Under the pieces are notes generated by a model, which was not told the DNA's origin, searched no databases, and saw nothing but the letters and a program-made list of their open reading frames with translations. Position numbers and translations under genes: made by a program. From contig NZ_RAWG01000076.1 of assembly GCF_003611735.1 (NCBI RefSeq), positions 1-33,279 of the forward strand: a stretch of 33,279 nucleotides of DNA, given 5' to 3'. Of the stretch, positions 14,674-22,303 are shown piece after piece (the stretch's first letter is position 1; each line of letters starts with the position of its first letter). The stretch comes from Corallococcus sicarius (GTDB taxonomy: Bacteria; Myxococcota; Myxococcia; Myxococcales; Myxococcaceae).

Positions 14674-16620
14674 ATGTCGCCTCTGTCCCTCCTCCTGCTT
14701 GCCCTGGCCTCGGTCCCCTCCCCGCCGGGCGTGGCACCGAAGCCCGTGCCGCCGCCGGGCGTGCATGCGCTGCCTCCCTCGGAGACGCCTTCGCTGACGG
14801 CGGACGGGAGTCTGGCCGCGCCTCCGGTGCCCCTGGAGGAAGGCGACGCGACGGAAGAGGTGGAAGCCGAGTCCGCGGAGCTGGAGGAGCTGCGCGCGCT
14901 GGAAGGCGCCGCGTTGGATCCGGAGTCGAAGCCAAACGCGGAGATGATGCAGTCGCTGCGGCGGCTGGGGCTGACGAATCCGCTGCGGCTGCGGATGCTG
15001 GACGCGCTGGAGGAGCCCACCTTCCGCGAGGACACCACGCCCCCGGCGCTGGCGCGCATCACGGACCTGGCGACGTTCGACATCTCGCAGGTGAAGGACC
15101 GCTTCGACATCCCGGTCGACATGCAGCCCCGGGTGGCCGAGTACATCCAGTTCTTCCAGGGCCCGGGCCGCAAGTGGTTCCGCAAGTGGATGTCGCGCTC
15201 CACGCGCTACCTGCCGGTGATGCAGCCCATCCTGGAGTCGAAGGGGCTGCCCCGGGACACGGTGTACCTGGCCATGATTGAGAGCGGCTTCTCCGCGCAC
15301 GCCTACTCGTGGGCGCACGCGTCCGGGCCGTGGCAGTTCATCTCCAGCACGGGCAAACAGTACGGGCTCAAGCAGGACTTCTGGGTGGACGAGCGGCGCG
15401 ACCCCATCAAGGCCACGCACGCGGCGGCGGCGTACCTGAAGGACCTCCACGGCGAGCTGGGCCACTGGTACCTGGCGTGGGCGGGCTACAACACCGGCTC
15501 GTACCGGGTGCGCAAGATGGTGCAGCGCTACGGGACGAACGACTGGTGGCTGCTGGCCGAGGAGAAGGGCCTGGCGAAGGAGACCAAGCACTACGTGCCC
15601 AAGCTCATCGCCGCGGCGCTGGTGGCGAAGAACCCCGCCGCGTTCGGCTTCTCCGAGGAGGAGTTCCAGTACGAGTCCGCGCTGGACTACGACGAGGTGA
15701 AGCTCACGGACGCGACCGACCTGGACGTGCTGGCGCGTTCGGCCGGGGTGAGCGTGCAGGACGTGCAGGACCTGAACCCGGAGCTGAAGCGCTGGTGCAC
15801 GCCCCCGGCGACGGCCGCGAAGCCCTACGTGCTGCGGCTGCCCCGGGGCACGTCGCCGCGCTTCGCGGAGAACTTCCAGAAGCTGTCGCCGGCGGACCGG
15901 CTGACCTTCCGCGTGCACACCGTGAAGCGCGGAGACACGCTGTCGCAGATCGCCCAGCAGTACGGCACCGCGCCGGAGGCCATCCTCCAGATGAACCGGC
16001 TGAAGAGCGCGCGGACGCTGAAGCTGCGCGCGGAGCTGGTGATTCCCGTGCCGTCCGGCCGGGGTGGTGGCGCGGTCGCGAGCGGGGCCCTGGCGTCGAA
16101 GGTGGCGCAGGCGCGACGCAATGGCGTGGTGGCGATGCGGCCGGAGGACGAAGTGCCCGCGGGCACGCCCAAGGGCCCCGTGGCCGCCGGCCCGGTGAAG
16201 ACGGAGAAGGTGAACGGCCGCACGCGCGTGACGTACGGGGTGCAGGAGGGCGACAGCCTGTGGCTCATCGCCAACCGCTTCCAGGTGTCGGTGGACGACA
16301 TGAAGAAGTGGAACAACCTGCCCCGCCGCAACCGCACGCTGTCGTTGGGCACGCTCTTGACGGTGTGGCCGTCGGAGCCCGCCGGCTCGGGGCCCGCGAA
16401 GGTGGAGGAGCGCGGCGGCACCATCGTCGTGGCCTCCACCGTGGCGAGCCAGGCCCCCGTGGGCCCCAAGGGCAAGGTGCACACGCTCGCCGTCGGCGAG
16501 ACGCTCTGGTCGGTGGCCCAGCGCTACAACGTGAGCGTGGAGGACATCATGAAGTGGAACCGCATCAAGGACCACCGCACCGTCCCCACCGGAAAGCTGC
16601 TGTCGCTGAGCGCGCCGTAA
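14674..16620 (+). CDS. LysM-containing membrane-bound lytic transglycosylase (MltD-like)
   Basis: A 648-residue exported peptidoglycan-cleaving enzyme. The N-terminus (MSPLSLLLLALASVP) is a short signal-like segment, followed by a Pro-rich and acidic linker to about 90. The SLT catalytic domain spans roughly 150-330: catalytic Glu203 in AMIESGFSAHAYS, then the family motifs ASGPWQFISSTGKQYGL (216-232) and AWAGYNTG (268-275). Three LysM peptidoglycan-binding repeats follow at about 413-460, 514-560 and 600-645. It resembles MltD, which has two LysM copies in E. coli, but has three. It cuts glycan strands to 1,6-anhydro products. No strong ribosome site is visible before the ATG. An L,D-transpeptidase gene follows 66 bp later. 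Confidence 0.9.
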   Translation: MSPLSLLLLALASVPSPPGVAPKPVPPPGVHALPPSETPSLTADGSLAAPPVPLEEGDATEEVEAESAELEELRALEGAALDPESKPNAEMMQSLRRLGLTNPLRLRMLDALEEPTFREDTTPPALARITDLATFDISQVKDRFDIPVDMQPRVAEYIQFFQGPGRKWFRKWMSRSTRYLPVMQPILESKGLPRDTVYLAMIESGFSAHAYSWAHASGPWQFISSTGKQYGLKQDFWVDERRDPIKATHAAAAYLKDLHGELGHWYLAWAGYNTGSYRVRKMVQRYGTNDWWLLAEEKGLAKETKHYVPKLIAAALVAKNPAAFGFSEEEFQYESALDYDEVKLTDATDLDVLARSAGVSVQDVQDLNPELKRWCTPPATAAKPYVLRLPRGTSPRFAENFQKLSPADRLTFRVHTVKRGDTLSQIAQQYGTAPEAILQMNRLKSARTLKLRAELVIPVPSGRGGGAVASGALASKVAQARRNGVVAMRPEDEVPAGTPKGPVAAGPVKTEKVNGRTRVTYGVQEGDSLWLIANRFQVSVDDMKKWNNLPRRNRTLSLGTLLTVWPSEPAGSGPAKVEERGGTIVVASTVASQAPVGPKGKVHTLAVGETLWSVAQRYNVSVEDIMKWNRIKDHRTVPTGKLLSLSAP

Positions 16621-16661
16621 CAGCGGCTCGCGCACGGTCTGCGAGGAGCGCGGAGCGACGG

Positions 16662-16682
16662 CCGGGGCCTTGCAGTCCCCGG
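16662..16682 (+). promoter_or_regulatory. Short hairpin between transglycosylase and L,D-transpeptidase genes
   Basis: CCGGGG (16662-16667) and CCCCGG (16677-16682) pair over 6 bp with a 9-nt loop. The distal arm overlaps the only purine-rich ribosome-site candidate (GGAG, 16681-16684), which lies just 2 nt from the ATG at 16687. It could be a weak terminator or could mask translation start; evidence is slight. Confidence 0.25.
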
Positions 16683-16686
16683 AGCC

Positions 16687-17742
16687 ATGCTCGCCTCCGC
16701 ACTGCTTCGACCGTCGCTCTCTCCTCCCGCTGAAACGCTCGAAGTCCGGGAGCCCTCCTCCGGTGACTCCGGGCGTCCTCCGGGAGCGCCCGTGCTGCGC
16801 TCCGTCCCGTCCCATGGAGCGGAACGTCCCGGAGACAGGACGGTGTCAGGAGATGAGGCGCGCCGCCCCAGCGCGCCGCCCGGAGGGAGCAACACGCTCA
16901 CGCGCTTCGCCGGGCCGGCGGTCCCCTCCCCCACCGCGGCTCCGAGCGGCTCCGGGGTGAAGGCCACGGCGCCCCTGGAGCACGCGCGATTCACGGCGTC
17001 CCCGCAGCTCGCGGACGTGGCGTCGGGGGCGGCGGTGCTGGGGCCGGGCTCCCAGGGAGACGGACTGCGCGCGGTGCAGGGCGCGCTCCTGGACATGGGC
17101 TTCGCGCTGTACGGAGGCGCGGATGGACGCTACGGCCCGGACACGGCCCGCGCGCTGCGCAACTTCCAGGTGCACGCGAGCCCCGCGTTCCCTGGCGTGC
17201 GGGTGAGCGGCGTGCTCGACACCGTCACGCTGCGCGCCCTGGACGCACTGGCCCCCGCGCCGGGCTCCCGTGGACAGCCCCGCGCCCTGCCCTCCCCGTT
17301 CTACGCGGGCCAGCCGGTGCGCGTCGTCGTCGCGCTGCGCGAGCACCGCACCTTCCTCTTTGATCCGGAGGGGAGGCTCTTGGACATCTTCCCCAACGCC
17401 GTGGGCACCGCCCTGACGCCCACGCACCCGGGCCTCAAGGTGGTGCGGGCGAAGCTGGACCAGGTGGCCACGGAGAACGCGGGCGCGCGGCTGTGGAACG
17501 ACCGGCACGTCTTCGGCGCGCGGCTGCTGGACCTCTCCTGGGTGGACGGCCACCGCAGCGGCGAGGAGCTGCACGGCACCAGCGCGCCCGCGCTGCTCGG
17601 CGGCGACGTGTCCCACGGCTGCATCCGTCACGCGGACGAGGACATCCTCGTGCTGCATGACGCGCTCGCCGTGGGGGACCGCATCGCCGTGGTGGAGACG
17701 CTCCAGGACCCGCACCTGGGCGTCCCCGTCACCGTCGGCTGA
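16687..17742 (+). CDS. L,D-transpeptidase (YkuD) with peptidoglycan-binding domain
   Basis: A 351-residue enzyme that makes 3-3 crosslinks or attaches proteins to peptidoglycan. After a disordered Pro/Ser-rich region (15-100) there is a PG_binding_1-like domain at about 122-187 (LRAVQGALLDMGF, ADGRYGPDTARALRNFQ). The YkuD catalytic domain is about 208-340, with the signature His296 (HGTSAP) and SHGCIR (Ser309, His310, Gly311, catalytic Cys312, Arg314). The N-terminus MLASALLRPSLS is a poor signal peptide and the frame upstream is open to the transglycosylase stop at 16618-16620 but has no other start, so export is unexplained. It is likely co-transcribed with the transglycosylase. Confidence 0.9.
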   Translation: MLASALLRPSLSPPAETLEVREPSSGDSGRPPGAPVLRSVPSHGAERPGDRTVSGDEARRPSAPPGGSNTLTRFAGPAVPSPTAAPSGSGVKATAPLEHARFTASPQLADVASGAAVLGPGSQGDGLRAVQGALLDMGFALYGGADGRYGPDTARALRNFQVHASPAFPGVRVSGVLDTVTLRALDALAPAPGSRGQPRALPSPFYAGQPVRVVVALREHRTFLFDPEGRLLDIFPNAVGTALTPTHPGLKVVRAKLDQVATENAGARLWNDRHVFGARLLDLSWVDGHRSGEELHGTSAPALLGGDVSHGCIRHADEDILVLHDALAVGDRIAVVETLQDPHLGVPVTVG

Positions 17743-17761
17743 ACGGACCGCCGACGGTGGC
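17728..17761. terminator. Perfect hairpin between convergent genes, stop codon in loop
   Basis: CACCGTCGGC (17730-17739) and GCCGACGGTG (17750-17759) pair perfectly over 10 bp; a T-G and a G-C pair extend it to 12 bp (17728-17761). The 10-nt loop begins with the TGA of the L,D-transpeptidase gene. The AAA ATPase gene ends at 17775 on the other strand, so the element can act in both directions. No T-run follows, so this may be a 3'-end protecting or Rho-assisted structure. Confidence 0.55.
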
Positions 17762-17774
17762 AAGGCTCATGCGC

Positions 17775-19532
17775 TCACTGCTCTTCGAGCAGCATCTTCA
17801 GCTCCCGCACGCGCCGGCTGATGAAGTCCCGGTCCAGCGCGCGGAAGTTCTCCGGCAGCAGCGCCCGGCTGGTGCACTCCTGCACCGCGACCAGGTTCTG
17901 CATCTCGATCTCCAGCGGGTAGCTGGGCGGCACGAAGTCCGTCAGCACCGCGACCAGGTCTTCCTTCGTCACCTGATCCCGGTTGTCCGCCAGGGCGCGG
18001 AACTTCGCGCGCACCATCACCGCCTCGATGTCCGCGCCGCTGAAGTCGCGCACGCCGGCCGGGATGAGCGTGGCGAAGGACTCCACGCCCTCCACGGAGA
18101 CGCCCGTCTTGCGGCTCATCACCTGGAACAGCTCGTTCCGCTCCGCGTCCGTCTGCGGATAGAAGAGGGCGATGTGCTCCTCGGCGCGCCCCTGGCGCTT
18201 GAGGTCGATGGGCAGCAGGTCCGGCCGCGCCGTCAGCAGGAACCAGACAATCTTGCCGCGGTACTGCGTGTTGCCCATGAAGGCCGCGATGGAGCCGAAG
18301 ATGCGGCTGCTCGTGCCCGAGTCCCCGCCGGAGTCGCGGTTGCCGAGGAAGGTGTCCGCCTCGTCGACCATCACCGCCACCGGCCACAGGGCCTTGAGCA
18401 GGTTGAAGATCTTCTCCAGGTTCGCTTCGGTGACGCCCTGCCACTGGCTGCGGAAGTTCAGGAACTTCACCACCGGGATGCCAATCTCCCCGGCGAAGCA
18501 GCTCACCATGAACGTCTTGCCCGTGCCCACCGGCCCGCTCAGGAGGTAGCCCATGGGCATGACCTCGATGCGGCCCTTCTTCAGCGCGGACGCCGCCTGC
18601 CGCAGCATCTGCTTGGCGTGCGCGTGGCCCGCCACCGCGTCCAGGTTGTGCGCCGGCTCGATGAACTCCAGCAGGCCATGGCACTCGGCCTGGATGAGCT
18701 CCTTCTTCTTCTCCTTGAGCATCTCCGGCGTGATGCGGATCTCCCGCTCCAGCGCCTCCGTGAGCACGCGGTCCAGGTTGATGCGCGACAGGCCGGCCGT
18801 CATCTTCGCCAGGCCCGCCAACGGCACCTCCGACAGCGACTGGAGCCGCTTGCCGTCCAGCTTGGAGCGCACGTAGTCCAGGCGCTCCTCCTCGGTAGGC
18901 AGGGGCAGCTCGATGGGCGCGACGTACGGGTTGCGGCTGATGCGCGGCGACATGTCCGCCAGGTTCTCCGCCAGCAGCACCACCGACACGTCCCCCGCGA
19001 GGAACTGCGGATCATGCGCCCACTTGTCGAGCGTGGCCACGACGAAGCGGTCCTCCGCGGACAGGTGGCTCATCTCTCCGCCGGGCACCAGCGTCTCCGC
19101 GAAGTCGATGATGAGCGCCATGGAGCGGCCCTCGCTCAGGCGCATGCGCAGGAAGTTCTCCAGGATCTGGAGCGCGCGGCCCGGGTCGCGGGGCATCACC
19201 TTGGCGTAGTCGGTGCCGTACATGGCGTCGTAGCCCGTCATGGCCCGCGCCAGGTCCTTCTGCGTCTCCGGCGTGGCCGAGCGGATGCCCGACGAGCGGT
19301 CGTAGAACAGGACGTGGTCCCGTCCACCGAACAGCTCCTCCGACAGGAAGGTCTTGAGCGTGCCGAAGCCGCGCCCGCCGTCCTCCAGTTGCAGGGGCTG
19401 CAGGTCCCGCACCGCTCCGTACAGCAGGAAGGTGCTGACGGTCTTCGTGTAGTACTTGCGCGCCAGCTGCTGCGCCCAACGGGGCAGATCCGCCAGCGGA
19501 TCCGTCTTGCTCACCTTGCGCACCTTCGTCAC
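17775..19532 (-). CDS. Two-domain AAA ATPase with inactive N-terminal domain (Ycf46-like)
   Basis: About 585 residues. The C-terminal AAA+ module is complete: Walker A GPVGTGKT (about 333-340), Walker B VAVMVDEAD (385-393), sensor-1 region LLTARPD, and arginine residues KRQGRAEEH (445-453). The N-terminal half is a second AAA-like domain without a Walker A: it retains a Walker-B-like strand (MALIIDFAETL, about 138-148) and VVLLAENLADMSPRI, as in Ycf46-type proteins. The start is uncertain: GTG 19538 lies only 3 nt after GGAGG, whereas GTG 19532 has a 9-nt spacing and is used here. A Ser/Thr kinase gene lies 86 bp upstream on the same strand, so the ATPase may be its partner or substrate (inference). 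Confidence 0.87.
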   Translation of the reverse strand: MTKVRKVSKTDPLADLPRWAQQLARKYYTKTVSTFLLYGAVRDLQPLQLEDGGRGFGTLKTFLSEELFGGRDHVLFYDRSSGIRSATPETQKDLARAMTGYDAMYGTDYAKVMPRDPGRALQILENFLRMRLSEGRSMALIIDFAETLVPGGEMSHLSAEDRFVVATLDKWAHDPQFLAGDVSVVLLAENLADMSPRISRNPYVAPIELPLPTEEERLDYVRSKLDGKRLQSLSEVPLAGLAKMTAGLSRINLDRVLTEALEREIRITPEMLKEKKKELIQAECHGLLEFIEPAHNLDAVAGHAHAKQMLRQAASALKKGRIEVMPMGYLLSGPVGTGKTFMVSCFAGEIGIPVVKFLNFRSQWQGVTEANLEKIFNLLKALWPVAVMVDEADTFLGNRDSGGDSGTSSRIFGSIAAFMGNTQYRGKIVWFLLTARPDLLPIDLKRQGRAEEHIALFYPQTDAERNELFQVMSRKTGVSVEGVESFATLIPAGVRDFSGADIEAVMVRAKFRALADNRDQVTKEDLVAVLTDFVPPSYPLEIEMQNLVAVQECTSRALLPENFRALDRDFISRRVRELKMLLEEQ

Positions 19533-19536
19533 GGAC

Positions 19537-19551
19537 ACACCCCTCCGGTGT
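19537..19551 (-). promoter_or_regulatory. Ribosome-site hairpin at the ATPase gene start
   Basis: On the - strand ACACC-GGAGG-GGTGT forms a perfect 5-bp stem whose 5-nt loop is the Shine-Dalgarno GGAGG; the stem covers the first two bases of the GTG at 19538. The 15-nt string CACCGGAGGGGTGTG here recurs exactly at the start of the COG3014-like lipoprotein gene (8558), where GGAGG is again in a loop. Confidence 0.4.
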
Positions 19552-19559
19552 CGCGCCCT

Positions 19560-19591
19560 CCCAGGAGACTCCTGGGGGGAGGACCCCCAGG
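19560..19591 (-). promoter_or_regulatory. Two mutually exclusive hairpins between kinase and ATPase genes
   Basis: CCTGGGGG/CCCCCAGG (19571-19578 with 19584-19591, 5-nt loop) is a perfect 8-bp stem. CCCAGGAG/CTCCTGGG (19560-19567 with 19569-19576) is a second perfect inverted repeat centred on one base. They share 19571-19576, so only one can form at a time. The layout, just after the kinase stop and just before the ATPase ribosome site, resembles an attenuator or a terminator with alternative fold. No T-run follows either stem. Confidence 0.45.
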
Positions 19592-19624
19592 CTCCAGCTT
19601 AACGCGTCCTGGCCGCGCGACCGC

Positions 19625-22195
19625 TCAATCCCGACAGCGCGCCGTCGCCAGCTTCCTCAGCGACGCTTCCACCTTGATGGCGCCACCCGCCGGGGGGGGC
19701 GACCCCACGTCCACGTCCTCGTCGGCGTGGCACTTCGCCTTGAGCGTGAGTTCTCGGGTCCCCGGCGGCACCCGCAGCGTGGCGGGCGTGCTGACGCCCA
19801 GGTCCTTGTTGCCCAGGAAGATGGAGGCGCCGGGCGGCGTGGATTCCACCCGCACCTCCAGGTCGGCGCGCTCGAGCGTCGCCATCACGTCGATGGCGCC
19901 CTCCTTCACGGTCATCGTCTTGACGACCGGGCGGAAGCCGGGAGCGGACACCTCCACGAGCGGCGAGTCGGTGGTGAGGGAGAAACCCCGGTCCACGGGC
20001 GCGCGGCTGCCCTGGGGCCGGGCCACCTTGCCGTCGATCTTCACCTCGGCATCATCCGGCGACGTCTTGAACACCAGCACCACCGAGCGCGCCTGCCGCT
20101 GCAGCACGGTGCGCACCTGCGCGGCGTTGGTGCCCTCCGCCACGGTCACGGACTGGTTGAAGGCCTCGTAGCCCTCCGCCGTCACGACCACCAGCGCGCT
20201 GCCGACGGGCACCTGCCGCAGGATGAAGCCGTTGTCGGGGAACCGCTCCGGAGGACCCGCGTTGATGGACACCATGGCGCGAGCCTTCGCCTCCGGCGTC
20301 TTGAGCTCCACCATCACGTAGCCCAGCGAGGCCTTGCTCGGCTTGAACACCACCGCCAGGCCCACCAGCATCAGCAGCGAGGCCAGGCCCACGACGCTGT
20401 AGAGCAGTCGCTTGTCCAGGCCCCGCAGGCCCCGGCCCGCATCCTGCGCGGACACGTCCTTCGCGTGCGAGTCCTTCGCCTCCTTCATGGACGGGGGCGG
20501 CCGCGACGGGCCCCCCGTGCCCAGGACGGGCGGCGTGGAGGGACGCTGCGGGGGCGGCATCGGCTCCGGCGGGGAGTCCGGCCGGTGGATGCGCGGCAGC
20601 TGGCTGTCGTTCACCCGGTTCGGCGTCGGCCGCGGCGCGGGCGCGTCGTGGGACATCAGGGTGGGCACGTTCGTCAGCGACGGGCGCGGCGGCGCGGACG
20701 TCAGCATCGGGGCGTTGTTCAGCGACGGGCGCGGCCCCTGGAGCTGCGCGGGGGTCGGCATCGACGAGGGCGGCGGGATGACGGCGGTGCGGCCCGACAC
20801 ATCCTCGTCGTCGTCGTGCGAGACGGAGGCGGCCTGCGACTCCAGCGGGGTGACGGCGCGGCCAATGGCGGCGCCGGGCTGGGTGGTGGGCTCCGGGGCG
20901 TCGTTGAAGACGGCGTCGCGGTCCACCATCTGCGTCGCCAGCTCCTCGTCCTCTTTGGGAGAGGGCGCGGCGGGCGCGGCGGTCAGCTTGGGCAGCGCGG
21001 CGAGCGTGGGCGAACGGCGCGCCCCCTGCCCATTGCCCTGCGCCGAGGCACCGGGGTTGGAGGGCCGCTGCGGCGGCGGCGCGTGCACCGGCTCCACGGC
21101 CGGCGCGGACGACGGCTGCACCGAGGGCAGGTTCGTCATGCTCTGCGTGGGCACCGGCGACGGGCCGCTGTAGCCCGCCTCGATGGCCGCCAGCATGCCG
21201 TCCGGCGCGCGGATGTCCGCGTACTCGGCCAGGCGCTGCTTCTCGCGCTCCACCTCTTCGGCGAACGTGGACTTCATGTACTGCATGAGGTCCCGGCGGC
21301 TGAAGATGGAGTCGCTCGTCAACAGGAAGCGCTGCAGGTCGTCGCCGAGTTCGCTCGCGTACTGGTAGCGCTCCTCCACATCCTTCGCGAGCGCCTTGAG
21401 CACGATGCGCTCCAGCGCCTCCGGGATGCGGCGGTTGTACGTGGACGGCGACGGCACCTCCGCCTTGCGCACCTTCTCCAGCACGCTGAAGTCGCTGTCG
21501 CCCACGAAGAGGCGCTCGCCGGTGAGCATCTCGTAGAGACACACGCCGATGGCGAACACGTCCGAGCGCCGGTCCAACGGCAGGCCGCGGATCTGCTCCG
21601 GGCTCATGTAGCCGAACTTGCCCTTGAGGATGCCGGCCTGCGTCTTCGTCGCCTTGCCCGCCGCCTTCGCGATGCCGAAGTCGATGACCTTGACCTCGCC
21701 CTCGAAGGACACGAGCACGTTCTGCGGCGAGATGTCGCGATGGACGATGTTGAGGTCGCGCCCCATCCCGTCCTTCTTGCGGTGGGCGTAGTCCAGGCCC
21801 TCGCACATCTTCGCCACGCAGAAGACGACGAGCGGCACCGGCGCGGGCTCGCCCTTCTTCCGGCAGCGGTCGAAGATCGCCCGCATGTCCTTGCCGGGGA
21901 TGTACTCCATCGAAATGAAGTAGCTGCTGGCGATCTGCCCGAGCTCGTAGATCTGCGCGATGTTGGCGTGGGTCAGCTGGACGCTGATCTTCGCCTCATC
22001 GATGAACATCGAGATGAATTCTTCATCCTCGGCGATGTTCGGCAGGATTCGTTTGATGGCGACGAGCCGCTCGAAGCCACTGGCGCCGAACTGTTTGCCG
22101 CGCCAGACCTCCGCCATGCCGCCGATGTTGACGCGGTCCAGGAGGAGATACTTCCCGAACGGGATGGGTTGCCGCTTCGGTTGAGAGGTCGTCAC
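19625..22195 (-). CDS. Membrane serine/threonine protein kinase with PEGA repeats
   Basis: An 856-residue Hanks-type kinase. Kinase domain about 14-290: Gly-rich loop NIGGMAEV, Lys48 (VAIK), helix-C Glu67, catalytic loop HRDISPQN (His152-Arg153-Asp154, Asn159), DFG 172-174 and SPE (198-200) in place of APE. All catalytic residues are present, so it should be active. A Pro/Ser-rich linker (about 345-590) contains an internal repeat, PRPSLNNAP and PRPSLTNVP. One membrane helix (about 597-617) puts the C-terminus outside, where three PEGA-like beta repeats lie at roughly 625-700, 703-776 and 779-850; these usually bind surface structures. Start GTG 22195 lacks a clear ribosome site. Confidence 0.93.
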   Translation of the reverse strand: MTTSQPKRQPIPFGKYLLLDRVNIGGMAEVWRGKQFGASGFERLVAIKRILPNIAEDEEFISMFIDEAKISVQLTHANIAQIYELGQIASSYFISMEYIPGKDMRAIFDRCRKKGEPAPVPLVVFCVAKMCEGLDYAHRKKDGMGRDLNIVHRDISPQNVLVSFEGEVKVIDFGIAKAAGKATKTQAGILKGKFGYMSPEQIRGLPLDRRSDVFAIGVCLYEMLTGERLFVGDSDFSVLEKVRKAEVPSPSTYNRRIPEALERIVLKALAKDVEERYQYASELGDDLQRFLLTSDSIFSRRDLMQYMKSTFAEEVEREKQRLAEYADIRAPDGMLAAIEAGYSGPSPVPTQSMTNLPSVQPSSAPAVEPVHAPPPQRPSNPGASAQGNGQGARRSPTLAALPKLTAAPAAPSPKEDEELATQMVDRDAVFNDAPEPTTQPGAAIGRAVTPLESQAASVSHDDDEDVSGRTAVIPPPSSMPTPAQLQGPRPSLNNAPMLTSAPPRPSLTNVPTLMSHDAPAPRPTPNRVNDSQLPRIHRPDSPPEPMPPPQRPSTPPVLGTGGPSRPPPSMKEAKDSHAKDVSAQDAGRGLRGLDKRLLYSVVGLASLLMLVGLAVVFKPSKASLGYVMVELKTPEAKARAMVSINAGPPERFPDNGFILRQVPVGSALVVVTAEGYEAFNQSVTVAEGTNAAQVRTVLQRQARSVVLVFKTSPDDAEVKIDGKVARPQGSRAPVDRGFSLTTDSPLVEVSAPGFRPVVKTMTVKEGAIDVMATLERADLEVRVESTPPGASIFLGNKDLGVSTPATLRVPPGTRELTLKAKCHADEDVDVGSPPPAGGAIKVEASLRKLATARCRD

Positions 22196-22225
22196 TTTGG
22201 GTGGGGGTCGAGTCCTTGCAAGGAG

Positions 22226-22253
22226 CCTATCGATCGCGGCTCAGCAGGGTCAA
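22226..22253 (-). promoter_or_regulatory. Possible promoter for kinase gene
   Basis: On the - strand TTGACC (22253-22248) and GATAGG (22231-22226) are 16 bp apart. The -35 is good (five of six), the -10 weak (three of six). The predicted start, about 22219, leaves a leader of some 24 nt. It sits just after the hairpin at 22275-22295, fitting a separate transcription unit. Confidence 0.4.
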
Positions 22254-22274
22254 CCGCGCGCGCGGACCTATTTC

Positions 22275-22295
22275 CGCCTGCTCGCTCCTCAGGCG
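22275..22295 (-). terminator. Hairpin at the end of the PspA/ABC operon
   Basis: CGCCTG (22275-22280) and CAGGCG (22290-22295) form a perfect 6-bp stem with a 9-nt loop, 8 bases after the stop at 22304-22306. On the - strand the stem is followed by GAAATAGG, not a T-run. It separates the seven-gene operon from the kinase promoter candidate. Confidence 0.4.
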
Positions 22296-22303
22296 ACCTG
22301 CAC

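Noticed and set aside
14611-16815. An open - strand frame of 734 codons opposite the transglycosylase
   Set aside because: Antisense to a gene with SLT and LysM motifs; biased shadow composition.
17757-20171. An open + strand frame of 804 codons opposite the AAA ATPase
   Set aside because: Same composition artefact; antisense to a gene with full Walker motifs and no recognisable protein features.
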